Counted from the first letter of the stretch, positions 34,934 to 44,305 are shown. The stretch: DNA of 64,000 nucleotides from Kluyvera intermedia (GCF_034424175.1 NZ_CP139986.1:3534001-3598000), one strand, 5' to 3'. Program-made: numbers and translations. Notes: a model not told the origin generated them from the letters alone.

Positions 34934-35881
34934 ATGAGACTCAGGAAATACAATAAAAACTTGGGATGGTTGTCATTAATCGCCAGCACTGTATTACTCA
35001 GTGGTTGTGATTCTGCGCTACTTGACCCCAAAGGACAGATTGGACTGGAGCAGCGTTCGCTGATACTGACGGCTTTTGGCCTGATGATGATCGTCGTGAT
35101 TCCCGCCGTCTTAATGGCAGTCGGTTTTGCCTGGAAGTACCGTGCAAGCAATAAAGATGCGAAGTACAGCCCTAACTGGTCACACTCCAACAAAGTTGAA
35201 GCTGTGGTCTGGACAGTGCCTATCCTTATCATCGTGTTCCTCGCCGTACTGACATGGAAAACCACTCACGCCTTAGAACCTAGCAAACCGCTGGTTCATG
35301 ACGAGAAGCCTATTACTATCGAAGTCATTTCTATGGACTGGAAATGGTTCTTCATCTACCCGGAGCAGGGCATTGCTACCGTTAACGAAATCGCTTTCCC
35401 AGCGAACGTTCCGGTGCAGTTCAAAGTGACCTCCAACTCCGTGATGAACTCCTTCTTTATTCCGCGTCTGGGTAGCCAGATTTACGCAATGGCCGGTATG
35501 CAGACCAACCTGCATCTGATCGCTAACGAACCAGGTATCTACGACGGTATTTCTGCAAGTTATAGCGGCCCGGGCTTCTCTGGTATGAAGTTCAAAGCCA
35601 TTGCGACACCGGATCGTGCCACATTCGATCAGTGGGTCGCTAAAGCGAAACAATCTTCGAACACCATGGATAACATGGCGGCATTCGAGAAAGTGGCTGC
35701 ACCGAGCGAATACAACAAGGTGGAGTACTTCTCCAGCGTGAAACCTGATTTGTTTAAAGCAGTTACCAGCAAATTTATGGATCACGGCAAGGGCATGGAC
35801 ATGTCCAAACCTGAAGGCGAGCACGCATCGCACGAAGGAATGGAAGGCATGGACATGAGCCACGCGGAATCCGCTCACTAA
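34934..35881 (+). CDS. cyoA: Cytochrome bo3 ubiquinol oxidase subunit II
   Basis: Lipoprotein subunit of the proton-pumping quinol oxidase in the inner membrane. It has 315 residues; signal peptide with lipobox LSGC (Cys25), two membrane helices, then the periplasmic cupredoxin domain. As expected for a quinol oxidase the CuA ligands of cytochrome c oxidases are missing. The C-terminus is rich in His, Met, Glu (MDMSKPEGEHASHEGM-like). First gene of cyoABCDE. Confidence 0.97.
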   Translation: MRLRKYNKNLGWLSLIASTVLLSGCDSALLDPKGQIGLEQRSLILTAFGLMMIVVIPAVLMAVGFAWKYRASNKDAKYSPNWSHSNKVEAVVWTVPILIIVFLAVLTWKTTHALEPSKPLVHDEKPITIEVISMDWKWFFIYPEQGIATVNEIAFPANVPVQFKVTSNSVMNSFFIPRLGSQIYAMAGMQTNLHLIANEPGIYDGISASYSGPGFSGMKFKAIATPDRATFDQWVAKAKQSSNTMDNMAAFEKVAAPSEYNKVEYFSSVKPDLFKAVTSKFMDHGKGMDMSKPEGEHASHEGMEGMDMSHAESAH

Positions 35882-35900
35882 GGGGCCGAGGAAGAATACG

Positions 35901-37892
35901 ATGTTCGGAAAACTTACACTGGATGCAGTGCCCTATCACGAACCCATTATCGTGATTACGGTGGCTGCCATTATCGTCGGGGGACTCGCTCTCCTGGCGG
36001 CTATCACTTACTTCGGTAAGTGGTCATATCTATGGAAAGAGTGGCTGACTTCGGTTGACCACAAACGACTCGGCATTATGTATGTCATCGTCGCTATCGT
36101 CATGCTGCTGCGTGGCTTTGCCGATGCCGTTATGATGCGTAGCCAGCAGGTGCTGGCCTCCGCCGGGGAAGCAGGGTTCCTGCCGCCTCATCACTACGAT
36201 CAGATCTTTACCGCCCACGGCGTTATCATGATCTTCTTCGTCGCGATGCCGTTCGTTATCGGTCTGATGAACCTCGTGGTTCCTCTGCAGATTGGCGCGC
36301 GCGACGTGGCATTCCCGTTCCTGAACAACCTGAGCTTCTGGTTTACGGTTGTCGGTGTGATTCTGGTTAACCTGTCATTGGGCGTAGGTGAGTTCGCGCA
36401 GACCGGTTGGCTGGCGTATCCACCGCTCTCAGGAATTGAGTACAGTCCGGGCGTTGGCGTCGATTACTGGATATGGGCATTGCAGCTCTCCGGTATCGGT
36501 ACGACCCTGACCGGTATTAACTTCTTCGTGACCATCATCAAGATGCGTGCACCAGGTATGACGATGTTCAAGATGCCAGTATTTACCTGGGCATCTCTGT
36601 GCGCCAACATCCTGATTATCGCCTCCTTCCCAATTCTGACGGTTACCGTCGCGTTGCTGACCCTGGATCGCTATCTGGGCACCCATTTCTTTACCAATGA
36701 TATGGGCGGCAACATGATGATGTACATCAACCTGATTTGGGCCTGGGGTCACCCGGAAGTGTACATTCTGGTTCTGCCTGTATTCGGTGTCTTCTCCGAA
36801 GTGGCGGCAACCTTCTCGCGTAAACGCCTGTTTGGCTACACCTCGCTGGTGTGGGCGACCGTGTGTATTACCATCCTGTCGTTCATCGTTTGGCTGCATC
36901 ACTTCTTTACTATGGGTGCCGGCGCGAACGTTAACGCCTTCTTCGGTATTACCACGATGATTATCGCCATCCCTACCGGGGTGAAGATCTTCAACTGGCT
37001 GTTCACCATGTATCAGGGTCGCATCGTCTTCAACTCTGCGATGCTGTGGACCATCGGCTTTATCGTGACCTTCTCGGTTGGCGGTATGACCGGTGTTCTG
37101 CTGGCAGTTCCGGGTGCTGACTTCGTGCTGCACAACAGCCTGTTCCTGATTGCGCACTTCCATAACGTCATCATCGGCGGTGTGGTATTCGGTTGCTTCG
37201 CAGGTCTCACCTACTGGTGGCCGAAAGCCTTTGGCTTTACCCTGAACGAAACCTGGGGTATCCGCGCATTCTGGTTCTGGATCATCGGCTTCTTCGTCGC
37301 ATTTATGCCGCTGTACGTACTGGGCTTCATGGGCATGACCCGTCGCCTGAGCCAGCAGATTGACCCGCAATTCCACCCAATGCTGGTTGTTGCAGCCTGC
37401 GGTGCGGCACTGATTGCCTGCGGTATCCTCTGCCAGCTGATTCAGTTCTATGTGTCTATCCGTGACCGCGAGCAAAACCGCGATCTGACCGGTGACCCAT
37501 GGGGTGGCCGTACGCTGGAGTGGGCAACCTCTTCCCCGCCTCCGTTCTATAACTTTGCCATTGTGCCGCACATTCATGAGCGTGATGCATTCTGGGAAAT
37601 GAAAGAGAAAGGCGAAGCGTACAAACAGCCGACACAGTATGAAGAAATTCATATGCCGAAAAACAGCGGTGCGGGCATCGTGATTGCCGCCTTCGCAACG
37701 GTATTTGGTTTCGCCATGATCTGGCATATCTGGTGGATGGCGATTGCAAGCTTCGCGGGCATCATCATCACCTGGATTATCAAAAGCTTTGACGAGGACG
37801 TGGATTACTACGTGCCGGTGGCGGAAGTCGAAAAACTGGAAAATCAGCATTTCGATGAGATTTCTAAGGCAGGGCTGAAAAATGGCAACTGA
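35901..37892 (+). CDS. cyoB: Cytochrome bo3 ubiquinol oxidase subunit I
   Basis: Catalytic subunit with haem b, haem o3 and CuB, 663 residues as in E. coli. The CuB/haem ligands sit in WAWGHPEVYILVLP (His and the cross-linked Tyr), the HH pair in VWLHHFFTMG, and the haem ligands in LIAHFHNVIIGG. Fifteen membrane helices. A GAGGAAG ribosome site precedes the ATG; the end overlaps cyoC by eleven bases. Confidence 0.98.
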   Translation: MFGKLTLDAVPYHEPIIVITVAAIIVGGLALLAAITYFGKWSYLWKEWLTSVDHKRLGIMYVIVAIVMLLRGFADAVMMRSQQVLASAGEAGFLPPHHYDQIFTAHGVIMIFFVAMPFVIGLMNLVVPLQIGARDVAFPFLNNLSFWFTVVGVILVNLSLGVGEFAQTGWLAYPPLSGIEYSPGVGVDYWIWALQLSGIGTTLTGINFFVTIIKMRAPGMTMFKMPVFTWASLCANILIIASFPILTVTVALLTLDRYLGTHFFTNDMGGNMMMYINLIWAWGHPEVYILVLPVFGVFSEVAATFSRKRLFGYTSLVWATVCITILSFIVWLHHFFTMGAGANVNAFFGITTMIIAIPTGVKIFNWLFTMYQGRIVFNSAMLWTIGFIVTFSVGGMTGVLLAVPGADFVLHNSLFLIAHFHNVIIGGVVFGCFAGLTYWWPKAFGFTLNETWGIRAFWFWIIGFFVAFMPLYVLGFMGMTRRLSQQIDPQFHPMLVVAACGAALIACGILCQLIQFYVSIRDREQNRDLTGDPWGGRTLEWATSSPPPFYNFAIVPHIHERDAFWEMKEKGEAYKQPTQYEEIHMPKNSGAGIVIAAFATVFGFAMIWHIWWMAIASFAGIIITWIIKSFDEDVDYYVPVAEVEKLENQHFDEISKAGLKNGN

Positions 37893-38493
37893 TACTCTGG
37901 CGCATAATGCCCACGCGCACGAACACGGGCACCACGATACAGGGCCGATGAAGATCTTCGGCTTCTGGATCTACCTGATGAGCGACTGCATTATCTTCGC
38001 CACGCTGTTCGCCACCTATGCCGTTCTAGTGAACGGCACGGCAGGCGGCCCGACCGGTAAAGATATCTTTGAACTGCCGTTCGTTATGGTTGAAACCGCA
38101 CTGCTGCTGTTCAGCTCCATCACCTATGGCATGGCGGCTATCGCCATGTACAAAAACAACAAGAGCCAGGTTGTTTCCTGGCTGGCGCTGACCTTCCTCT
38201 TCGGGGCAGGATTCATCGCGATGGAAATCTATGAATTCCATCACCTGATTGTTGAAGGTATGGGCCCGGATCGCAGTGGCTTCCTGTCAGCGTTCTTTGC
38301 GCTGGTCGGTACGCACGGTCTGCACGTCACCTCCGGTCTTATCTGGATGGCTGTGCTGATGGTGCAGGTTTCCCGTCGCGGCCTGACCAGCACTAACCGT
38401 ACCCGCATCCTGTGCCTGAGCTTGTTCTGGCACTTCCTGGACGTGGTATGGATCTGTGTGTTCTCCGTTGTTTACCTGATGGGGGCAATGTAA
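37882..38493 (+). CDS. cyoC: Cytochrome bo3 ubiquinol oxidase subunit III
   Basis: Five-helix membrane subunit of the bo3 oxidase, 203 residues (E. coli 204). The N-terminus is His-rich (HNAHAHEHGHHDTG) and the helix pair with MGPDRSGFLSAFFALVGTHG is typical of subunit III. It overlaps cyoB by eleven bases and meets cyoD at a one-base overlap (TAATG). Confidence 0.97.
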   Translation: MATDTLAHNAHAHEHGHHDTGPMKIFGFWIYLMSDCIIFATLFATYAVLVNGTAGGPTGKDIFELPFVMVETALLLFSSITYGMAAIAMYKNNKSQVVSWLALTFLFGAGFIAMEIYEFHHLIVEGMGPDRSGFLSAFFALVGTHGLHVTSGLIWMAVLMVQVSRRGLTSTNRTRILCLSLFWHFLDVVWICVFSVVYLMGAM

Positions 38494-38822
38494 TGAGTCA
38501 TTCTACTGAAAGCAGCGGCGCTTCCCATGGCAGCGTAAAGTCCTACATGACAGGTTTTATCCTGTCTATCATCCTGACGGTTATTCCGTTCTGGATGGTG
38601 ATGTCGGGCAGCGCGTCGCATGCGGTAATTCTGGGGACCATTCTGGTCACCGCTGTGGTGCAGATTGTCGTACACCTGGTGTACTTCCTGCACATGAACA
38701 GCAAGTCTGACGAAGGCTGGAACCTGACCGCGTTTGTCTTTACCGTGATAATCATTGCCATCGTAGTAGTCGGTTCAATCTGGATTATGTGGAACCTGAA
38801 CTACAACATGATGGTTCACTAA
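38493..38822 (+). CDS. cyoD: Cytochrome bo3 ubiquinol oxidase subunit IV
   Basis: Small membrane subunit of 109 residues with three helices, needed for assembly of the haem-copper centre. The start MSHSTESSG lies on the TAATG overlap with cyoC. Twelve bases separate it from cyoE. Confidence 0.96.
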   Translation: MSHSTESSGASHGSVKSYMTGFILSIILTVIPFWMVMSGSASHAVILGTILVTAVVQIVVHLVYFLHMNSKSDEGWNLTAFVFTVIIIAIVVVGSIWIMWNLNYNMMVH

Positions 38823-38833
38823 GAGCGGCGAGT

Positions 38834-39721
38834 ATGTTTAAGCGATACCTGCAAGTTACGAAGCCTGGCATCATTTTTGGCAACCTGATCTCCGTGATCG
38901 GCGGTTTCCTGCTGGCCTCCAAGGGCCACATCGATTACCCGCTGTTCGCATGGACCTTGATCGGTGTGTCTCTGGTGGTCGCCTCGGGTTGTGTTTTCAA
39001 CAACTACATCGATCGTGACATCGACCGTAAGATGGAACGTACGAAGAACCGAGTGCTGGTTAAGGGACTGATTGCGCCAAAAACGTCACTGGTCTACGCC
39101 ACTTTGCTGGGTCTCGCTGGCTTCATGCTGCTGTGGTTCGGTGCCAATCCCCTCGCCTGCTGGCTTGGGGTGATGGGATTTGTGGTTTATGTCGGCGTCT
39201 ACAGCCTGTACATGAAGCGCCACTCCGTTTACGGCACGCTGATTGGTTCACTCTCCGGCGCCGCGCCGCCGGTGATTGGCTACTGCGCCGTTACCGGCAA
39301 CTTCGACAGCGGCGCGTTGATTCTGCTGGCGATCTTCAGCCTGTGGCAGATGCCTCACTCCTACGCTATCGCGATTTTCCGCTTCAAGGATTATCAGGCA
39401 GCGAATATTCCGGTTCTTCCGGTAGTGAAAGGCATTGCTGTGGCGAAAAATCACATCACGTTGTACATCGTGGCGTTTGCTTTAGCGACGCTGATGCTCT
39501 CGCTTGGCGGCTACGCAGGTTACAAATACCTGGTGGTTGCCGCAGCGGTTAGCGTCTGGTGGCTTGGTATGGCACTGCGCGGTTACAAAGTGGAAGATGA
39601 TAAGGTCTGGGCGCGCAAGCTGTTCGGTTTCTCCATCATCGCCATTACCGCACTCAGCGTTATGATGTCGGTCGACTTTATGGTGCCGAGCTCACAGAAC
39701 TTGTTAGCTTCAGTCTGGTAA
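38834..39721 (+). CDS. cyoE: Protohaem IX farnesyltransferase (haem O synthase)
   Basis: Adds a farnesyl group to haem b to make haem O for CyoB. UbiA-type prenyltransferase of 295 residues with the two aspartate-rich motifs: NNYIDRDIDRKM and, in the second half, the YxxxK-type loop around RFKDYQAANIP. The ATG at 38834 (MFKRYLQ) matches E. coli. Last gene of the operon, with a strong terminator after it. The farnesyl donor comes from IspA, encoded at 47 kb. Confidence 0.97.
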   Translation: MFKRYLQVTKPGIIFGNLISVIGGFLLASKGHIDYPLFAWTLIGVSLVVASGCVFNNYIDRDIDRKMERTKNRVLVKGLIAPKTSLVYATLLGLAGFMLLWFGANPLACWLGVMGFVVYVGVYSLYMKRHSVYGTLIGSLSGAAPPVIGYCAVTGNFDSGALILLAIFSLWQMPHSYAIAIFRFKDYQAANIPVLPVVKGIAVAKNHITLYIVAFALATLMLSLGGYAGYKYLVVAAAVSVWWLGMALRGYKVEDDKVWARKLFGFSIIAITALSVMMSVDFMVPSSQNLLASVW

Positions 39722-39740
39722 GACAAAAGGCTGTTACTGA

Positions 39741-39767
39741 AAACCCTGCTCCGGCAGGGTTTTTTAT
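39741..39767 (+). terminator. Terminator of cyoABCDE
   Basis: AAACCCTGC-TCCG-GCAGGGTTT followed by TTTTATT. Confidence 0.92.
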
Positions 39768-39909
39768 TGCCTGAAAAACAGTCAGCAAACCTATATTGAT
39801 GTATTCCGAATTATCGGCACGGTCAGCGTTTAGACAGCTAAGGCGAAGGATATCAGGTATAGAATCGCGGCGGGTGCTTGAGACTATTTGTCTTGAGCAT
39901 GGTGTGAAA

Positions 39910-39985
39910 GGCAGATAGACAAAAGCCCCAGATAACATTCAGCGTCCAGCAAGACGCTTAACATTAATCTGAGGCCCCTAAATGC
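39910..39985 (-). ncRNA. Sok-like antisense RNA
   Basis: Opposite the mok start region, the minus strand reads GGGGCCTCAGATTAATG onward and ends at TCTGGGGCTTTTGTCTATCTGCC, which parallels the 3' part of plasmid R1 Sok (GGGGCTATCTTCTTTCTGCC). It would pair with the hok leader, block mok translation and trigger RNase III cleavage. Ends are estimated from the parallel, not mapped. Confidence 0.6.
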
Positions 39986-40191
39986 ACAACAACATTAGGT
40001 TAGCCTCTTACCGACCTTCGGGTCAAGGAGAAGTAGGCTATGAAGCGGAACAAGGCAATCGTTATTGCCCTGATAGTCTTGGGTATTACCGTCATGATGT
40101 CGGTACTGGTCACACGCAAAGATCTTTGCGAGGTCCATATCCGAAGCGGACAGACAGAGGTCGCCGTCTTCACAGCTTACGAATCTGTTAA
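39982..40191 (+). CDS. Mok-like leader ORF overlapping hok
   Basis: A 69-codon ORF in another frame that begins 58 bases before hok and covers it. In hok/sok systems translation of mok is required for hok translation, and Sok acts on mok. The start region (ATGCACAACAACATTAGGTTAGCC) occupies the same place as the R1 mok start. The peptide is unlikely to matter itself. Confidence 0.6.
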   Translation: MHNNIRLASYRPSGQGEVGYEAEQGNRYCPDSLGYYRHDVGTGHTQRSLRGPYPKRTDRGRRLHSLRIC

Positions 40192-40195
40192 GTAA
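40040..40195 (+). CDS. hok: Hok/Gef-family type I toxin
   Basis: A 51-residue membrane toxin that depolarises the cell when translated. A short basic N-terminus (MKRNK), one membrane helix (residues 6-24), then the family's C-terminal block TRKDLCEV...EVAVFTAYESVK, matching Hok TRKSLCEI...EVAAFMAYESGK. Cys30 is kept; the cysteine inside the helix of R1 Hok is absent. The leader has the conserved TAGCCTCTTACCG and CAAGGAGAAG segments right before the ATG. It stands alone between cyoE and yajR. Too short for usual ORF calling, so often missed. Confidence 0.88.
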   Translation: MKRNKAIVIALIVLGITVMMSVLVTRKDLCEVHIRSGQTEVAVFTAYESVK

Positions 40196-40202
40196 GAGAC
40201 CC

Positions 40203-40222
40203 GGCGGGGAGAAATCCCCGCC
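40203..40222 (+). terminator. Hairpin at the end of hok
   Basis: GGCGGGG-AGAAAT-CCCCGCC, seven bases after the hok stop; 3' fold of the hok mRNA. Confidence 0.55.
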
Positions 40223-40617
40223 ACTCTTGATGTTGGCAAGTATTCTCAGCGCACCCAATTTACTTTATTACACTTAACCCACCAGCATTACATACGCGCT
40301 ATTGCTGGAAACACCCTATCGCCCCATTCATCCTACAGATGAGACATTTCCTACTGGTATCCGCTGGTGAAGCCATATCAATTATTAATGCAAATGATGC
40401 ATTAAAATCTCGAAGATCATCCACATCATCCGCCAGGTTTCGTTGCAAGCCGCATTATGCTTTACCTTCTTCCGGTAGCGCCTCTGCCACCGGATTATTC
40501 ATTTTCGTCTCTATTTCGCACAAATGATTCAATAATGTAATATTTGTTAATTAAGCGTCTGTTTACCCTGCCCTCTCCCCGCACTACACTACTCCCAGCT
40601 TTTATTTTGAGGTGGGA
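40223..40617. other. Intergenic region between hok and yajR
   Basis: No gene-like ORF. Contains an imperfect inverted repeat CCGGTAGCGCCTCTGCCACCGG at about 40475-40496 and AT-rich sequence thereafter; the yajR promoter presumably lies in the last 100 bases. Confidence 0.45.
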
Positions 40618-41982
40618 ATGAACGATTACAAAATGACGCCCAGCGAGTTACGCGCAACCTGGGGTTTAGGAACCGTATTTTCTTTGCGTATGCTCGGCAT
40701 GTTTATGGTTCTGCCGGTTCTGACCACATACGGCATGGCATTGCAGGGCGCAAGCGAAGCGCTCATTGGTTTGGCTATCGGTATTTACGGCCTGGCGCAG
40801 GCTATCTTTCAGATTCCCTTTGGGCTGGTCTCTGACCGCATTGGACGCAAGCCGTTAATTATCGGCGGGCTGGCGATTTTCGTTCTCGGCAGCGTGATTG
40901 CCGCTATGTCCGATTCCATCTGGGGCATTATTCTTGGCCGAGCGCTACAGGGCTCCGGGGCCATTGCGGCAGCGGTCATGGCGCTGCTTTCCGACCTGAC
41001 CCGTGAACAAAACCGCACCAAGGCAATGGCGTTTATCGGCGTCAGCTTTGGTGTCACCTTCGCCATTGCGATGGTACTTGGTCCCATCATCACCCATAAA
41101 CTTGGCCTCCACGCGCTATTCTGGATGATCGCCGGGCTGGCAACGCTCGGTATTGTGTTAACCATTCTGGTGGTACCGGACAGCAAAAATCACGTTCTCA
41201 ACCGTGAGTCCGGGATGGTGAAAGGGTGCTTTAGCAAGGTATTGATGGAGCCACGTCTGCTGAAGCTCAACTTCGGCATCATGTGCCTGCACATTCTACT
41301 CATGTCCACCTTCGTTGCCCTGCCGGGCCAGCTGGAGGCTGCCGGATTCCCGGCGGCCGAGCACTGGAAAATCTACCTGGTAACGATGCTGGTATCGTTC
41401 ATATCGGTAGTGCCTTTTATCATTTACGCCGAAGTAAAACGCCGCATGAAGCGCGTGTTTGTGCTGTGTATTTCCCTGCTGTTGATTGCCGAAATCGTCC
41501 TGTGGGGTTCCGGTAATTCATTCTGGGAACTGGTCATTGGCGTGCAGATATTCTTCCTCGCCTTCAACCTGATGGAGGCGCTGCTGCCTTCGCTTATCAG
41601 CAAGGAGTCGCCAGCAGGTTACAAAGGCACGGCGATGGGGATTTACTCCACCAGCCAGTTCCTGGGCGTCGCGATTGGCGGGTCATTGGGCGGCTGGGTT
41701 GACGGCCTGTTTGATTCCCAAACGGTATTCCTCGCCGGTGCATTATTGGCGACCGTCTGGCTGTTGGTGTCGATGACAATGCAGGAACCGCAGTATGTCA
41801 GCAGTCTGCGTGTTGAAATTCCAAAAGATATCGACGCAAGCGATGCCTTACGTGAACGGCTGCTGGTAATGGATGGAGTCAAAGAGGTTCTGGTAGTGGC
41901 AGAAGAACATTCGGCCTATGTCAAAATTGACAGCAAAGTAACCAATCGCTTTGAGGTTGAGCAGGCGATTGCCGCTCAATAA
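40618..41982 (+). CDS. yajR: MFS transporter YajR
   Basis: Inner-membrane major-facilitator antiporter-like protein of 454 residues; substrate unknown. Twelve helices with the family loop GLVSDRIGRKP (motif A, about 69-79) and a C-terminal cytoplasmic ferredoxin-like domain (about 385-454, with VKEVLVVAEEHSAYVKIDSK), the feature that sets YajR apart. The ATG at 40618 matches E. coli; a GTG two codons earlier is rejected because GAGGTGGG forms the ribosome site. Confidence 0.95.
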   Translation: MNDYKMTPSELRATWGLGTVFSLRMLGMFMVLPVLTTYGMALQGASEALIGLAIGIYGLAQAIFQIPFGLVSDRIGRKPLIIGGLAIFVLGSVIAAMSDSIWGIILGRALQGSGAIAAAVMALLSDLTREQNRTKAMAFIGVSFGVTFAIAMVLGPIITHKLGLHALFWMIAGLATLGIVLTILVVPDSKNHVLNRESGMVKGCFSKVLMEPRLLKLNFGIMCLHILLMSTFVALPGQLEAAGFPAAEHWKIYLVTMLVSFISVVPFIIYAEVKRRMKRVFVLCISLLLIAEIVLWGSGNSFWELVIGVQIFFLAFNLMEALLPSLISKESPAGYKGTAMGIYSTSQFLGVAIGGSLGGWVDGLFDSQTVFLAGALLATVWLLVSMTMQEPQYVSSLRVEIPKDIDASDALRERLLVMDGVKEVLVVAEEHSAYVKIDSKVTNRFEVEQAIAAQ

Positions 41983-41988
41983 AATGGT

Positions 41989-42014
41989 GCTGCCCGCATA
42001 GCTAAGCGGGCAGC
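41989..42014. terminator. Bidirectional terminator between yajR and yajQ
   Basis: GCTGCCCGC/GCGGGCAGC, a 9-bp perfect stem between convergent stop codons. Confidence 0.75.
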
Positions 42015-42024
42015 GCTTACGCAA

Positions 42025-42516
42025 TTAGTCGCGGAAGTTTTTAAACTGGAACGGCTGACCAAGGTCACCGCCGCGTACCAACGCCATCGTAGACTGCAGA
42101 TCGTCGCGCGCCTTGCCGGTCACACGAATCTCTTCACCCTGAATTTGCGCCTGTACTTTCAGCTTGCTGTCTTTAATCAGCTTAACGATTTTCTTCTGAA
42201 CCGCACTCTCAATCCCCTGCTTCAACTTGGCTTCAACAAACCAGGTTTTCCCGCTGTGGACGAAATCTTCCGGCACGTCCAGCGACGTCCCTTCAATGCC
42301 GCGTTTAAGCAGCTTAGCGCGCAGAATATCCAGCAACTGATTGACCTGGAAATCAGATTCGCTCAGTACTTTAATCGTCTTATTCGCTTCGTTTAATTCA
42401 AAAGTGGCTTCAACACCACGAAAGTCAAAGCGTGACTCTACTTCGCGGCTCGCGTTATCTACCGCGTTGCGCGCTTCCTGAAGATCGACTTCAGAGACAA
42501 TATCGAAAGATGGCAT
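42025..42516 (-). CDS. yajQ: Nucleotide-binding protein YajQ
   Basis: A 163-residue protein with two RRM-like ferredoxin folds; in some bacteria homologues bind c-di-GMP. Starts at MPSFDIVSEVDLQEA with a GGAGGGGA site upstream; the 69-residue upstream extension is not conserved. Key segments: RFDFRGVEATFELNE and KDSKLKVQAQIQGEEIRVTG. Confidence 0.95.
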   Translation of the reverse strand: MPSFDIVSEVDLQEARNAVDNASREVESRFDFRGVEATFELNEANKTIKVLSESDFQVNQLLDILRAKLLKRGIEGTSLDVPEDFVHSGKTWFVEAKLKQGIESAVQKKIVKLIKDSKLKVQAQIQGEEIRVTGKARDDLQSTMALVRGGDLGQPFQFKNFRD

Positions 42517-42795
42517 CTTTTCCCCTCCCTTAGTTTCTTTTGCGTTGCATAATACCTGCAACACGGCATAACTCAACTGGTTATCCCCGGAAGCTGAATT
42601 GATAGCGCTATACTCGTCGTCTTTCCAGTTGTAGATGCGCGGACGACGTCCATTTACCCGAACTACGGACAAAAAGAGATTCACTCTCTTGAGCCGTCCT
42701 ACAACTCGAAATCCATTAAGCATATACTCACGGTCAGCGTGAAGTATGACATACCAGCAGCATCGTTTGTGGTAAGAAGACGGTCAGGAGGTTAT

Positions 42796-43707
42796 TTGAA
42801 AATTACGGTATTGGGATGTGGCGCGCTAGGCCAATTATGGATGACGGCACTCCACAAAAAAGGATTTGAAGTACAAGGCTGGTTACGCGTACCTCAGCCC
42901 TACTGTAGCGTGAATCTCTTAGAACTTGACGGCACGATATTTAATCAGTCCCTTATCGCTAACGACCCCGATTTTCTGGCGCAAAGTGATTTGCTTTTGG
43001 TCACGTTAAAAGCGTGGCAGGTTTCCGATGCGGTGAGAAGCCTGGCGGTTCATCTCCCGGTAACAACGCCTATCCTGCTGATTCATAATGGTATGGGTAC
43101 GTTACAGGAGCTAAACGATCTCAAGCAGCCTATTTTGCTCGGCGCGACCACCCAGGCTGCACGCCGCGATGGTAGCGTCATCATTCATGTTGCTAACGGC
43201 ACGACGCACATCGGCCCAGCGAAGCACTACGATGAAGACTACAGCGTACTGGCTGAAACCCTGCAAAATGTGCTGCCAGACGTAGCCTGGCACGACAGCA
43301 TTCATTCCGCGATGTGGCGCAAACTCGCCGTTAACTGCGTCATCAACCCACTCACCGCGCTAATGAACTGCCCTAACGGCGATTTGCGCTATCATCAGGA
43401 GCAGATTGCCCATATCTGCGAAGAAGTGGCGATGACCATGACGCGGGAAGGATTTCATACTTCACCGGAAAGTTTGTTACTTTATGTCAATCAGGTGATT
43501 GATCTAACAGCAGAAAATATATCTTCTATGCTGCAGGACATTCGTGCACTTCGGCACACAGAAATTGACTATATCACCGGTTTCCTGCTCAAGCGCGCAC
43601 GGGCACATGGCATTCCGGTGCCTGAAAATACCCGACTGTATGAACAGGTTAAACGTAAGGAGAGTGAATATGAGCGCGTCAGCACTGATTTGCCTCGCTC
43701 CTGGTAG
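42796..43707 (+). CDS. panE: 2-dehydropantoate 2-reductase PanE
   Basis: NADPH-dependent reductase giving pantoate in coenzyme A synthesis, 303 residues as in E. coli. Nucleotide-binding motif GCGALG at 7-12, catalytic lysine in MWRKLAVNCVINP (about 176), and conserved VNPLTAL-type segment here as INPLTAL. The start codon is TTG at 42796, preceded by AGGAGGTTA; the ATG 57 bases upstream is not conserved. Overlaps yajL by 38 bases. Confidence 0.94.
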   Translation: MKITVLGCGALGQLWMTALHKKGFEVQGWLRVPQPYCSVNLLELDGTIFNQSLIANDPDFLAQSDLLLVTLKAWQVSDAVRSLAVHLPVTTPILLIHNGMGTLQELNDLKQPILLGATTQAARRDGSVIIHVANGTTHIGPAKHYDEDYSVLAETLQNVLPDVAWHDSIHSAMWRKLAVNCVINPLTALMNCPNGDLRYHQEQIAHICEEVAMTMTREGFHTSPESLLLYVNQVIDLTAENISSMLQDIRALRHTEIDYITGFLLKRARAHGIPVPENTRLYEQVKRKESEYERVSTDLPRSW

Positions 43708-44263
43708 CGAAGAAATGGAAGCCGTGACCACGATTGATTTGTTGGTGCGTGTCGGTATCCAGGTCACAACCGCCAGCGTGGCAAGCGATGGCAATCTGGC
43801 TATCACCTGCTCGCGCGGTGTCAAGATTCTGGCCGATGCCCCGCTGGTTCAAGTGGCAGATGGGGACTTCGATATCATCATTCTGCCGGGCGGTATAAAA
43901 GGTGCGGAATACTTCCGTGACAGTACGCTGCTGGTTGAAACGGTGAAACAGTTCCAGCGTTCCGGGCGCATTGTCGCCACCATTTGCGCCGCCGCTGCCA
44001 CTGTTCTGGTCCCGCATAATATTTTCCCTATTGGTAATATGACCGGCTTCCCCGCACTGAAGGATCGAATCCCTGAAGAACAATGGCAAGACCGACGTGT
44101 AGTCTGGGATCCTCGGGTGAATCTGCTCACCAGTCAGGGGCCTGGGACAGCAATTGATTTTGGGCTGAAAATTATTGAATTGCTGGTAGGCCGCGAAAAG
44201 GCGTATGAGATTTCGACGCGATTGGTGATGGCGGCGGGGATTTATAATTTTTATGAGGAGTAA
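43670..44263 (+). CDS. yajL: DJ-1-family protein YajL
   Basis: DJ-1/ThiJ/PfpI protein of 197 residues (E. coli 196) implicated in oxidative-stress protection and glyoxal-adduct repair. The reactive cysteine is Cys106 in VATICAAAATVLVP and the partner glutamate lies in APGSEEMEAVT. Starts at the ATG of MSASALICLAPG, inside the end of panE, so the genes are coupled. Confidence 0.95.
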   Translation: MSASALICLAPGSEEMEAVTTIDLLVRVGIQVTTASVASDGNLAITCSRGVKILADAPLVQVADGDFDIIILPGGIKGAEYFRDSTLLVETVKQFQRSGRIVATICAAAATVLVPHNIFPIGNMTGFPALKDRIPEEQWQDRRVVWDPRVNLLTSQGPGTAIDFGLKIIELLVGREKAYEISTRLVMAAGIYNFYEE

Positions 44264-44305
44264 ATGTAATTTAGGCCAGGCACTTTGGTGATAGCATAGC
44301 TAGCA

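Noticed and set aside
36429..37850. 473-codon ORF on the minus strand
   Set aside because: It lies wholly antisense to cyoB, in the register where conserved membrane codons avoid stops; composition is His/Asp/Gly-rich without domains.
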